Assembly (NCBI GenBank): GCA_003132865.1 | Contig: PKYZ01000696.1 | Span: 9,638-33,368, forward strand | Origin: Bryobacterales bacterium | GTDB taxonomy: Bacteria; Acidobacteriota; Terriglobia; Bryobacterales; Bryobacteraceae | Direction of reading: 5' to 3' | DNA length: 23,731 bases | Shown: positions 1 through 7,964 of the stretch, piece after piece | How the letters are laid out: every line of letters begins with the position of its first letter | How positions within the stretch are numbered: the first letter of the stretch is position 1 | The notes under the pieces: generated by a model | The model's database searches: none | Seen by the model: the letters and a program-made list of their open reading frames with translations, nothing else | What the model was told of the DNA's origin: nothing | Made by a program: the position numbers and the translations under genes

Positions 1-863
1 CTGGCCTTCCCGGCCAGCGTTACGGGGCCTTCCAGTTGCGTGCGCCAGCCGAGCGTGCGCGTCACCTCGGCGAGCGACGCGCGCACCTTATATTGGAATG
101 CGCCCGAGAAATCGGTCAGGCTGTCGATCGCGCCGGAGAACTCGGCCTGCGACTGCCCCGTAGATACGCGTCCGGAATCGATTCGCACCCGATTCTTCTC
201 GACGGCCAGCGCCAGGCTCATATCCAGCGGCACGGGCCGGTAACCGCCCCAATGGAATGCGGCGGGCGCAATGGACAACTGTCCGCGATAGCGCAGCCCC
301 GCCGCGTCATAATCGAACTGCGCACGCAGATTGCGGCCTTGCGCGTCGAACGGCGTTTTGCCCTGGCCCGACACTTCGAAGCTGCCATCTTGCAGGCTGA
401 AGCGGCCGATGGCCAGATCCAGAATGGTCTCCAGCGTGCCCTTGCCTGCCCGCCGCACCTTGGGCGCAGGCAGGTTGGTGTGCCCGTCCGGATAAAGAAT
501 CACGTAAACCTGCGGATGCCGCACGTCGAGGTATTGAAGATCGACGGAGCGGTTCAGCACGGAGACGATCTTGATGCCCACCACGATGGCGTCCGCGCGG
601 ACGAGCGGCGGCGCATTCGCCGGCTCGCTCCCGTGCAGCACGAAGCCATCCACCTCGGCGCGCAGTTGTTTCCAGTCGAACCGGAAAGCGCCGATCTCCG
701 TGCGCCCGCCGGTGGCCTTCTCCACTTCCGCTACGATCCGTTGGCGGACTTTCTCGCGAAACCAATCGCTGCGCAGAGCCAGGATCGCGCTCAGCCCCAG
801 TAACAGCGCCACCGCCGCCAGGCTCCCCACCACGATCAGAATTCTACGCGCGCGGCGGCTCAT
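1..863 (-). CDS. TamB/AsmA-like inner-membrane protein, N-terminal part
   Basis: Reading frame opens at ATG (863) and runs off the left edge, so about 287 residues are visible. The N-terminus is a short basic stretch (MSRRARR) followed by one hydrophobic helix at about residues 8-28, a typical signal anchor. Then comes a soluble, beta-rich region with phrases such as VRADAIVVGIKIVSVLNRSVDL and FSLQDGSFEVSGQG that match the AsmA/TamB (DUF490-side) style of repeating beta strands. Proteins of this family span the periplasm as a hydrophobic groove and act in lipid transport or outer-membrane protein assembly. The start codon overlaps the stop of the SurA-like gene by four bases (ATGA), so translation is coupled. 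Its position behind an Omp85 gene supports a TamA/TamB-like pairing; AsmA-type phospholipid transporter is the alternative. The exact subfamily cannot be decided without the missing C-terminus. Confidence 0.72.
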   Translation of the reverse strand, partial: MSRRARRILIVVGSLAAVALLLGLSAILALRSDWFREKVRQRIVAEVEKATGGRTEIGAFRFDWKQLRAEVDGFVLHGSEPANAPPLVRADAIVVGIKIVSVLNRSVDLQYLDVRHPQVYVILYPDGHTNLPAPKVRRAGKGTLETILDLAIGRFSLQDGSFEVSGQGKTPFDAQGRNLRAQFDYDAAGLRYRGQLSIAPAAFHWGGYRPVPLDMSLALAVEKNRVRIDSGRVSTGQSQAEFSGAIDSLTDFSGAFQYKVRASLAEVTRTLGWRTQLEGPVTLAGKA

Positions 864-1507
864 CGGAAAACCTCGTCGTGGTATTGGATATGGGTGCGGC
901 GGCGGGCCTCCTTGAGCCATTGCTCCACTTGTTGGTCGGCGGCCTGGCCGATGAGCGTTTGCTCGATGCCAGCGTGGTAGTCCTCCATCGAAGGCGTCTG
1001 GCCGGGATGCGCCTGCATCAGTCCCGCGCGCATGTGCTCGTTGAAGTACTTGAGAATCTCCTCGCCGCCGATCTGGATGCCGGGCCGGAAGCGCACATCG
1101 ATGAACCGCAGCAGCATCAGTTGCCACGTCAGCCGGCCCTTCAGAACGTCTGCGCTCACCCCGTACTCAATCAGCGCGCGGCGGTACGCGGCGTCATCCC
1201 CAAAGCGGGCCTTCTCCTCATCGAGCGCCGCTTCCACGTCGGCCGCGGAGGGCGGCGGGTATCGGCTGGCTTCCAGTTCGTTGCGCACCAGCGTCTGGTC
1301 CACCATGCGCTCCGCGGTCTGGCGCTTGTTGGCCGGGCTGAAATCGGGCTTCCCGCCGTTCAGGAGGGCCGTGATGCGTATCTCGCGGTCGAGATCGGTT
1401 TCGGTGATGACGCGATTACCCACCGAAACGGCGATGCGGTCGACGATCTCGGCGGCGGCGGCCAGCAGGCCGGCCAGGCAGATCGCGATGGAAAACCGGC
1501 GCCGCAT
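860..1507 (-). CDS. SurA-like periplasmic chaperone lacking a parvulin domain
   Basis: 215 residues from ATG 1507. A signal peptide (MRRRFSIAICLAGLLAAAAE) is followed by IVDRIAVSVGNRVITETDL, the hallmark start of SurA N-terminal chaperone domains (V-D-x-I-x-A-x-V-x-x-x-x-I-T). The rest is a helical chaperone core including EALDEEKARFGDD and a C-terminal helix; there is no second FxxLA...G-type rotamase module, and the length leaves no room for one. SurA escorts unfolded outer-membrane proteins to the Omp85 machinery, and this copy sits between an Omp85 gene and a TamB-like gene with ATGA overlaps at both ends. I infer a dedicated chaperone for that machine. I chose 1507 rather than the longer in-frame extension because the extension lies inside the Omp85 gene and the signal peptide starts exactly here. 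Confidence 0.75.
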   Translation of the reverse strand: MRRRFSIAICLAGLLAAAAEIVDRIAVSVGNRVITETDLDREIRITALLNGGKPDFSPANKRQTAERMVDQTLVRNELEASRYPPPSAADVEAALDEEKARFGDDAAYRRALIEYGVSADVLKGRLTWQLMLLRFIDVRFRPGIQIGGEEILKYFNEHMRAGLMQAHPGQTPSMEDYHAGIEQTLIGQAADQQVEQWLKEARRRTHIQYHDEVFR

Positions 1508-4488
1508 CAGAATGTCTGCCCTATCGAAAAGAAGAATTGGAAGTGACTGATGCTCTGCGCCACGCAACTGGCAGGTTGGGTCTGGCACGGGTACTGGCCG
1601 GCGTTCAGCAAGTCGCTGAAGCTTCCCGAGAAGCCGATGAAGCGTGGCGGATTAATGCTGTACGCCAGGTCCAACCGCACCGGACCGATCGGCGTGCGAT
1701 AACGTATCCCGAAGCCTACTGCGTGGTTCATGTAATCGAAATCGGAAAGCCCATGTTGATCCGTGCGGAACGAGATATTCGACGGGCTGCTGTAGACATT
1801 GCCCATGTCGTGAAAGAGCACTCCGCCCATATTCTCGCCGAGCAATGGGAAGCGCAATTCGACCTGGTTCATCAGCAGCGCGGTGCCGCCCAGGGGAAAT
1901 CCGGTGACGGTGTCGCGCGGCCCGGCTTGCAGATCGGGGAAGCCGCGCTCGGAAGTGGCGCCGCCGGAGAAGAAGTGCTCGGGCAGCGGGATCGCCGTGT
2001 TCGGGTCCGCGACATTCTGCAGGGGATGCACGATGCCGAAGCTGGTGGCGCGCGCCAGCACCAATTTCTTGCCGATCGGGTGATAGGTCGCATTGCGCCC
2101 CAGGAAGCGTCCGAAGGTAATCTCGGAGCCGAAAGCGTGCGGCGCCGCCGCGATGTCCATGGTGTTGTAGACGCCCTTGTGCGTATCGATGGGATCGTCG
2201 CGCCGGTCCTGAACCATGCTCCACGAGACTTCGCCCACGCGGTCCGGCTGCGAGAACAGCGGAATCAGTAGCGGCGAAATCTTCAGCGTCGATTGATCCA
2301 CCGTGACATGCCGGTAAGTGTACCGGTATAGAAATGTGATCGACTTGGAAAGCCGCTCGGAAAGTTGCACCGAGCCTTCTTCGCGTTGCGCGGTGAACGT
2401 GCGCACGTCCTTGCTGTTGTCGTACAGAATGGTGTATGAGAGAGTCAGCTTCTCATTGCCCCGCAAACGGGGAACCGTATAGTTGATCAGCGCGCGCTGC
2501 TCCAGGGTGGAAACGCGGCCCCGGAAACTGAGGCTCTGGCCCAGACCCCACAGGTCCAGGCGCGAGACGTCCAGCGTGAAATCCGGCGCAAAGCCGGTCT
2601 GGCCTTGGGGCGCCTCCAGGCAAGTCGAGCATCCGCCTATTCTGGCGAACTCAGCGCCGAAGCCGGTGGCGGTCGAATACTTGTGCGCCTCCTCCATGTC
2701 GTAGAGCACGTACTTTTCGCCGCTGTCGCCGTCGGGATTCTGGATGGCCGTATCCACGCGCGCGAAAACGCCCAAATCGTACAGGCGGCGCTGCGATTCG
2801 CGCATGGCGGTAGGCGACAGCGGATCGCCCGCCTTCAACAACATGTTCCTATCCACCAGGCTGCGGCGCGTGTTTTGTAAGCCGCTGATCAGGATGTCGC
2901 GCACGAACTCCTGCTGCCCTTCGTGGATGACATAGGTTAAGTCCGTCTGGTGGGCCTCGGACGCGGGCTTGGAACTCCATTCAAACGTGGCGTTCGGAAA
3001 CCCCCGCGTGGAGTACTGCTGCAGGACAGTATCCCGATCGACGGCCACGTTGTACTCGCTGAAGGGCTGCCCTTCCACGGAGCTGAGCTGAGATAGCAAC
3101 TGCGCCTTATCCAACTTGGCGGCGCCCTGCACATCCAGGTTATGGATGAAGTACTGCGGGCCTTCTTGAATATCGATGAAAACCGCCAGATTATCGGGCT
3201 TGCCCTTATAACCATCCACAAGCTTGTGCGTGACCGCTACGTCGCGGAATCCGTTGGATTGGTACAAGCTGCCGATGGACTGCTCGTCGCGCCGCAGCAG
3301 AGCTCCGCTATAGCGGCCGCGCCGGAACTGCACGAGCGAAGCGCGCATCAGGAACATGCGCTCCCGGATGGCTTCCGTCCTGAAATACTTGTTGCCCTGA
3401 ATGCCGATCAGCACCAGCTTGTGGCGCTTGCCTGGGTTAATGAGAAAGTCGATGGATGCCTTATCGTTGACGACGCGCTGCGGTTTGAATTCGACTGCGG
3501 CGTCGAAATAACCTTGCGATTGAAAGTAGTCCCGCAAGTTGCGCTCGCCTTCGAGCAGCAGGGATTCGTCCACGGTGTGCTCTTCAAAAACGGGCACCAG
3601 ACTCCGCAGCTTGCCTTGCGAGACCTTGGCCCCCACGGCGTGCACCTCGACTTCGGGTCCGGCATCGATATCCAGCGAGGGCTTGCTGCGATTGGTGTCC
3701 GCATCGTAGTCCATCGCCTTCAAAGACACGCGTGCTTCAAAGCGCCCGCGCCGTTCGTACTTGGAACGCACATCCTCGACGCCCTTGCTCACGCGCGACT
3801 GATTGACCGTGCGCCACCCCCCGATCAGCCAGCGGCGCCAGTGCGTGGCGCTCACGATATCCTCCAACGGCATCTTGGTGTCGCCGGTTATGGCCGGTGT
3901 GGTGAAATGGGCGCGCCGTCCGGAATCCACCACGAAGTGTACGCTCACCTGCTGCGTGTGCGGATCGTAGGACACCTCTGGCCGGACCTGGCTCGCGTGC
4001 AGGCCGTTGCTTTCAAGCAGGCGCTCGATGGCGGTCTGTGCCGGAGCCACGTCCTCCTCCGTAAACGGCTGCCCGAGGCTCAGCCGTGTGACGTTCACCA
4101 GTTGGCCGCGGTTGGGTGGATCGGAGATATGGCCCAGCACCGCTACGTTGCCCACGAACCAGCTATTCTTGGTGACGATTCGTACGATCACGCCGCTGGC
4201 GGGAGCCGGCGCGGGATCGGCATCCACCTGGATGTCGTCGAAGGCGCCTGTGGCATACAGCCGCTCGATGGCCGCGTGCACATCCGCCAGCCGCAGAGGT
4301 TCGCCCTTCTTGAGCGGGATAGCGTTAGCCAGTTCCGCGGCGGTCAGCGGCTGTTCCTGCGGGACGAACTGAATATCGGCGATGGGCTGCCCTTCGTACC
4401 TTGCCGTCTGCGCCCAAACCACCTGCGCGCAGGCCAGCAACGACGTGGCTAAATAGAAAGCGAAGCTCCGGCACACCTTCCCCATCAT
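1507..4488 (-). CDS. Omp85-family outer-membrane assembly protein (BamA/TamA-like) with about seven POTRA units
   Basis: About 993 residues from ATG 4488; an in-frame GTG at 4503 and an ATG at 4485 are alternative starts, none with a clear Shine-Dalgarno. A signal peptide ends near CAQVVWAQ. Residues up to about 600 read as successive POTRA modules: I count seven by their opening strands (IADIQFV, FVGNVAVL, RAHFTTPAI, EVEVHAVGA, HKLVLIGIQG, YFIHNLDVQG, FVRDILISGL). A C-terminal beta-barrel of about 390 residues follows, with the conserved RGF motif in the sequence SERGFPD and a terminal phenylalanine (FFFSIGQTF), the usual outer-membrane insertion signal. BamA has five POTRAs and TamA three, so this is a larger architecture. 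Cys pairs at GCSTC and YPCQTQPASC probably lie in outer loops. The role is insertion of outer-membrane proteins; it heads an operon with SurA-like and TamB-like genes. Whether it is the housekeeping BamA or a paralogue is open. Confidence 0.88.
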   Translation of the reverse strand: MMGKVCRSFAFYLATSLLACAQVVWAQTARYEGQPIADIQFVPQEQPLTAAELANAIPLKKGEPLRLADVHAAIERLYATGAFDDIQVDADPAPAPASGVIVRIVTKNSWFVGNVAVLGHISDPPNRGQLVNVTRLSLGQPFTEEDVAPAQTAIERLLESNGLHASQVRPEVSYDPHTQQVSVHFVVDSGRRAHFTTPAITGDTKMPLEDIVSATHWRRWLIGGWRTVNQSRVSKGVEDVRSKYERRGRFEARVSLKAMDYDADTNRSKPSLDIDAGPEVEVHAVGAKVSQGKLRSLVPVFEEHTVDESLLLEGERNLRDYFQSQGYFDAAVEFKPQRVVNDKASIDFLINPGKRHKLVLIGIQGNKYFRTEAIRERMFLMRASLVQFRRGRYSGALLRRDEQSIGSLYQSNGFRDVAVTHKLVDGYKGKPDNLAVFIDIQEGPQYFIHNLDVQGAAKLDKAQLLSQLSSVEGQPFSEYNVAVDRDTVLQQYSTRGFPNATFEWSSKPASEAHQTDLTYVIHEGQQEFVRDILISGLQNTRRSLVDRNMLLKAGDPLSPTAMRESQRRLYDLGVFARVDTAIQNPDGDSGEKYVLYDMEEAHKYSTATGFGAEFARIGGCSTCLEAPQGQTGFAPDFTLDVSRLDLWGLGQSLSFRGRVSTLEQRALINYTVPRLRGNEKLTLSYTILYDNSKDVRTFTAQREEGSVQLSERLSKSITFLYRYTYRHVTVDQSTLKISPLLIPLFSQPDRVGEVSWSMVQDRRDDPIDTHKGVYNTMDIAAAPHAFGSEITFGRFLGRNATYHPIGKKLVLARATSFGIVHPLQNVADPNTAIPLPEHFFSGGATSERGFPDLQAGPRDTVTGFPLGGTALLMNQVELRFPLLGENMGGVLFHDMGNVYSSPSNISFRTDQHGLSDFDYMNHAVGFGIRYRTPIGPVRLDLAYSINPPRFIGFSGSFSDLLNAGQYPCQTQPASCVAQSISHFQFFFSIGQTF

Positions 4489-4520
4489 AACGAAGGGCGA
4501 CACGCTGGGGTGCTACCGCT

Positions 4521-4646
4521 GTGGGGCAGGACTCCAGTCCTGCGGCCGACGTCCACGTCGGCCCGTGCGCGCTACGATATTACTGATTCCGCTGCGCGAA
4601 GAGCGGGTCCTGGAGGACCCGCGCAGACCTGGAGGTCATGCCCCAC
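4521..4646. repeat. Composite palindromic intergenic element (REP/MITE-like)
   Basis: The outer ends GTGGGGCA (4521-4528) and TGCCCCAC (4639-4646) are perfect reverse complements. Inside lie four near-perfect palindromes: 4526-4543 (8-bp arms, CC centre), 4544-4563 (9-bp arms, CC centre), 4603-4622 (9-bp arms, GG centre) and 4626-4637 (5-bp arms, GG centre). The left pair has CC centres and the right pair GG centres, so the element is an inverted arrangement of similar units. It lies just upstream of the Omp85 start. Such elements are typical of dispersed non-autonomous repeats; only one copy is in this window, so dispersal is inferred. It could equally act in the RNA leader or as a bidirectional transcription block for the genes on either side. 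Confidence 0.65.
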
Positions 4647-4719
4647 GACTGCCGCAGCCTTGTGGCGGCCCCCCGCGATTCGCGTTTTCTTTCACAGCTT
4701 CTAAGCTAAGGGAGCGGCC

Positions 4720-5559
4720 TCAAAACGTCGCCGCACGCACAATATGCCCGCCCTTGCCGCGAGCGGAACCGGCCCGCTGCGAGAAGTAGCGTGCCGCGAT
4801 CTGAGGCGGGCCCAGGTCTTCGACCTCGATGAAGCCCAGCGCCCTAAGCTTGGCGCCAAGCGCATCCGATTCAAAGTAGCTCACCCAGGCCTCCCCGATC
4901 TCGGCGACATGCGCCGCGCGCGCGTCGTGGACGGCGCACATCTCACCGGACAAGGAGTCCGGGGGATTGCTGTAGTCGAACACCACTTGCACGCCGCCGG
5001 GCAGGCTTCCGATGAAGCTCAGCGTGGCGAAGGCGGCTTCCTCCGTCAAATAAGGCACGACTCCAAGCCAGGTGAAAAAGGATCGCGGCGCCGGATCGAA
5101 GCCGGCGGCGGCCAAGCCGTCCCGCAAGGTCTCGCGCTCGAAATCCACCGGCGCGAAGGTGAGGGTGCGCGGCATCGGAATGTCCGCATCCGCGAGCCGC
5201 TGCCGTTTCCAGGCTTGCGTAGCCGGGTGGTCCACCTCAAAGATGCGAAGGCGGTCCCGCATTGCGCCGCGGTAAGCGTAGGTATCCAGGCCGGCGCCGA
5301 GCACCACAAGCTGACGAACACCGTGCGTCACCGCGGCTGCCAAAGCATCTTCGGCGAAGCGCGTCCGCACGGCGATGAACAGACGCATCGCCCGCCTGTG
5401 CGGGTTGTGCCCGGCGTCGCGAGCCAGGGCTTCGGCATCTTCGCCCAGGATGCACAGCGCCAACGGATCGGCGAAGATGCGGCCCTTCTCCAGCACCTCG
5501 TGAACGGCGCGATGGACCGCCGCGGCCCGGGCTGTGCGGCTGGGTTGTCCCGACTGCAT
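4720..5559 (-). CDS. Class I SAM-dependent methyltransferase, LCM/TIGR00027 type
   Basis: 279 residues from ATG 5559. The N-terminal helix carries R-T-R-F-A-E-D (65-71), the SAM-binding loop is LGAGLDT (87-93) preceded by QLVV, and the acidic end of strand 2 is FEVDHP (107-112); all are hallmarks of the leucine carboxyl methyltransferase fold and the related TIGR00027 O-methyltransferase group. SFFTWLGVVPYLTEEA is the usual post-I motif of that group. The family methylates carboxyl or hydroxyl groups of proteins, antibiotics or polyketides; the substrate here cannot be told. It is transcribed away from the YfhO-like gene, with a 76-bp gap that holds an inverted repeat. The Omp85 operon downstream runs in the same direction but is separated by about 230 bp and the palindromic element, so it is probably a separate unit. 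Confidence 0.85.
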   Translation of the reverse strand: MQSGQPSRTARAAAVHRAVHEVLEKGRIFADPLALCILGEDAEALARDAGHNPHRRAMRLFIAVRTRFAEDALAAAVTHGVRQLVVLGAGLDTYAYRGAMRDRLRIFEVDHPATQAWKRQRLADADIPMPRTLTFAPVDFERETLRDGLAAAGFDPAPRSFFTWLGVVPYLTEEAAFATLSFIGSLPGGVQVVFDYSNPPDSLSGEMCAVHDARAAHVAEIGEAWVSYFESDALGAKLRALGFIEVEDLGPPQIAARYFSQRAGSARGKGGHIVRAATF

Positions 5560-5577
5560 CGTGAAATCCCAGTGTAG

Positions 5578-5598
5578 TGTCCGGAGAATAGCCGGACA
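5578..5598. promoter_or_regulatory. Inverted repeat in a divergent promoter region
   Basis: TGTCCGG (5578-5584) and CCGGACA (5592-5598) form a perfect 7-bp inverted repeat with a 7-base spacer, placed between the divergent methyltransferase (start 5559) and YfhO-like (start 5636) genes. The two-fold symmetry and location fit a repressor operator acting on both genes. A hairpin or a fragment of a dispersed repeat is an equally good reading; no regulator gene is adjacent. Confidence 0.35.
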
Positions 5599-5635
5599 AA
5601 ACAGTTGCCAGGTAGCGTCGCGCTATCATGAACCG

Positions 5636-7690
5636 GTGAAGCGCCGCCGGAAGCATCATACGAGGCCCGCCGCAGTTGCCGCGCCTGCGCGCACGCTACC
5701 CGCCTGGACCTTTCCCGCCGTGATTTTCGCGTGCGTGGCCCTCTTCTATTGGGTTCCGCTGACCTCCTCCTCGGCTAGCATCCAATGGGATGCGGCTGAC
5801 ATGCACTATCCCCTGCAAAAATACTTCTCGGACAACTTGCGCGCCGGTGTGCTGCCATTCTGGTCGCCTTATCTTTTCTCCGGATATCCGATCCTGGCGA
5901 ACACCGAAATGGCCGCCTGGTATCTGCCGCACTGGCCATTCTTTTTAGCCGGTATTGCGCCCCGCGTCCTCCAACTGGAGATTGCCCTGCACGCCCTCAT
6001 CGCCTGCCTGGGCGTTTATTTTTTCCTCTTCCAACTGGGGCTCCGGCGCAGTGCCGGTCTGCTGGGATCGCTGGCTTATGGCCTGTCCGGCTTCTTCGCC
6101 GGCCATAGCTCGCATGTTGGTCTGTTCTGCGCCGCTGCGTGGCTTCCCTGGCTGCTGGCCGCATACCAGCGCGCCACCGGTCCGCGGACCATCCGGTATA
6201 CGGCGCTCGGCGCCCTCGCGGGCGGCATGATGATCCTGGCGGGGTATTTCCAGACCGCTCTTTACGGATTCCTGGCCCTCGGGCTCTTCGCTCTCTCCGG
6301 CCTTTGGTCCAATCGCCAGCGCTGGCTTCGATCCGTGCCGATCGTGATCGGGATCGCCGCCGGCGCGGCTGCGGTGGCGGCCATTCAGGTGCTACCCGGC
6401 CTTGAATTGACGGCGCATTCGATCCGGGCCGCGGCAGACTACTCCTCAAGCACGGAAGGCACGCTCCATCTGCGGCCGCTGCTGACTCTTTTCGCGCCCG
6501 ATTCGCTTGGCGCCATCTCCGGAAACTACACCGGTCCCTTCGATGTGACACAGTATTATCTCTATGCCGGCCTGCTGCTGGTTCCCCTGGCTGCCCTCGG
6601 AGCAGCCAAAACCCGGATGCGATGGCCGGCCCTGACGATTCTCATCCCCACGTTGTGGTATCTTGCCGGGCCGGCCGGAGGCTTCTACCGTCTCGCCGGC
6701 ATCATCCCCGGTCTGCACAAGGTGCGCGCGCCCATCCAGGGCTGGTTTATCGCTGCGCTCGCCCTCGCTATGTTGGCAGGCGCGGGCGCGGATTGGATCT
6801 TCGGCCGTTGGCGCGTACCGGCACTTCCGTTCATCCTGATCGCGTTTCTATTCGCCGATGTCTGGTATTGGAACTCGTTCAACAATCCGCTGGCCTACGC
6901 GCGCGGCAGCTTTGCCGAATTGTACGGCGACCGCGAAGCCTACGCGCGGCAGCAGGTTGCGGAGACCCAGGCCCCGCTCACCCGCTTCGACGGCCCGCGC
7001 GCCTTCCCCGGCCTTGGTCCGCTCGACCATCCGCTCGATGTCCGGCTCGAAACCACCTACGGGTATTTTGCCCTGGAGCCCGCCTTGGGCGATGAGTACG
7101 CGGGTGCCATGTCGCGCAACCCAAAGTTGCGCGATGGCCTCAACGTGAGCCGCTTCGTAAACCTCCGCACCGGCGCGCTGGATACCAACGCGGCCGTGCT
7201 GCCGCGCGCCTACTTCCCGAAAACCGTCTCGGATCTGCGTGGCGGCGAAGCCTCCAGGAAAGCGCTCGAGACGCTCGACCCCGCGGCGGGCTCCGTGGTT
7301 CTCGAACCCCATCCCCCCGTACGGCAGGATCCCGCGGCGGTTGCATCCATAGCTGTCTACGACGGACAGTCCTATCGCGTTCGCTATCGGGCCGCATCGC
7401 CCAGCCTGCTGAAACTGAGCGAATCCTGGTTTCCGGGCTGGCGAGCTTTTCTCGGCCGCGACGAAATCCCGGTGGTGCGCGTGGATCACGCGCTGATGGG
7501 CGCTGTGGTACCCGCAGGCAGTGCGGAAATCCGCTTTGAGTTCCGTTCCAACTACTTCCGCTACGGTCTGGCAATCACGGTGATGGCGCTACTGATTCTT
7601 ACCGGCCTTGCATTCCGCGGAGACGCCTTGCAGACGCTCATCCGGCGTCATACTGGCCGCGGCGCCTTCGTCACTGGCTCCCCGTGTTGA
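5636..7690 (+). CDS. YfhO-family polytopic membrane protein
   Basis: 684 residues from GTG 5636. An open frame continues upstream to 5534, but that part overlaps the divergent methyltransferase and lacks membrane character, whereas after GTG comes a basic stretch (KRRRKHH) and then the first membrane helix, the expected topology. The family hallmark is the periplasmic start: SIQWDAADMHYPLQKYFSDNL and VLPFWSPYLFSGYPILANTEMAAWY, followed by about a dozen hydrophobic helices to near residue 430, a soluble domain, and a last helix at the C-terminus (FRYGLAITVMALLILTGLAF). YfhO-like proteins have a glycosyltransferase-C-like membrane layout and act in glycosylation of envelope polymers in Firmicutes; the substrate in acidobacteria is not known. 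The 3' end overlaps the convergent small gene by 20 bp. Confidence 0.82.
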   Translation: MKRRRKHHTRPAAVAAPARTLPAWTFPAVIFACVALFYWVPLTSSSASIQWDAADMHYPLQKYFSDNLRAGVLPFWSPYLFSGYPILANTEMAAWYLPHWPFFLAGIAPRVLQLEIALHALIACLGVYFFLFQLGLRRSAGLLGSLAYGLSGFFAGHSSHVGLFCAAAWLPWLLAAYQRATGPRTIRYTALGALAGGMMILAGYFQTALYGFLALGLFALSGLWSNRQRWLRSVPIVIGIAAGAAAVAAIQVLPGLELTAHSIRAAADYSSSTEGTLHLRPLLTLFAPDSLGAISGNYTGPFDVTQYYLYAGLLLVPLAALGAAKTRMRWPALTILIPTLWYLAGPAGGFYRLAGIIPGLHKVRAPIQGWFIAALALAMLAGAGADWIFGRWRVPALPFILIAFLFADVWYWNSFNNPLAYARGSFAELYGDREAYARQQVAETQAPLTRFDGPRAFPGLGPLDHPLDVRLETTYGYFALEPALGDEYAGAMSRNPKLRDGLNVSRFVNLRTGALDTNAAVLPRAYFPKTVSDLRGGEASRKALETLDPAAGSVVLEPHPPVRQDPAAVASIAVYDGQSYRVRYRAASPSLLKLSESWFPGWRAFLGRDEIPVVRVDHALMGAVVPAGSAEIRFEFRSNYFRYGLAITVMALLILTGLAFRGDALQTLIRRHTGRGAFVTGSPC

Positions 7691-7964
7691 CCTGTTGCCG
7701 CTTGTGCCGGTTGAGGTACCAGCACGGCGGATCGCCGAAATGCGGGAACAGCGAATTCACGCACTCCTGCGGGGCGGGCGGGTCGAACGCGTAATCGGTC
7801 TTGCCGCTCTTCATCGGCATCACCCATGCCCGTTGCACCATTACGCTGCCGAATTGCTGCCGGTTGTTCGGAATGCGATAGCGGAGCGACACATAATCGC
7901 ACACATAGACCAGCGCGCCCGCCAGCAGCACGCACAGCGCCGGAATGAGCAGTATGCGCTTCAA
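7671..7964 (-). CDS. Small conserved membrane-anchored protein, function unknown
   Basis: 97 residues. One N-terminal helix ([24 protein letters not shown]) is followed by a short exported domain with [29 protein letters not shown]; the two cysteines around [13 protein letters not shown] look like a conserved pair. I recognise this pattern from small proteins common in acidobacterial genomes, but no function is known to me. The start is TTG at 7964, inside the overlap TTGA with the stop of the upstream acyltransferase gene, so it is translationally coupled to it; no ATG lies nearby. Its end overlaps the 3' end of the convergent YfhO-like gene. Confidence 0.7.
   Translation of the reverse strand: MKRILLIPALCVLLAGALVYVCDYVSLRYRIPNNRQQFGSVMVQRAWVMPMKSGKTDYAFDPPAPQECVNSLFPHFGDPPCWYLNRHKRQQVNTGSQ

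Noticed and set aside
36..803. 255-residue open frame on the plus strand at the left edge
   Set aside because: Antisense to the TamB-like gene, which is coupled by ATGA to the gene before it and has a signal anchor.
3142..4452. 436-residue open frame on the plus strand
   Set aside because: It lies wholly inside the Omp85 gene on the other strand; composition (Arg, His, Gly, no recognisable motif) is that of an antisense shadow in GC-rich DNA.
4521..4646. CRISPR array
   Set aside because: The palindromes differ from one another and there are no equal spacers or cas genes.
5534..5635. Upstream extension of the YfhO-like gene
   Set aside because: It would overlap the divergent methyltransferase and the inverted repeat, and has no membrane or family character; GTG 5636 is preferred.
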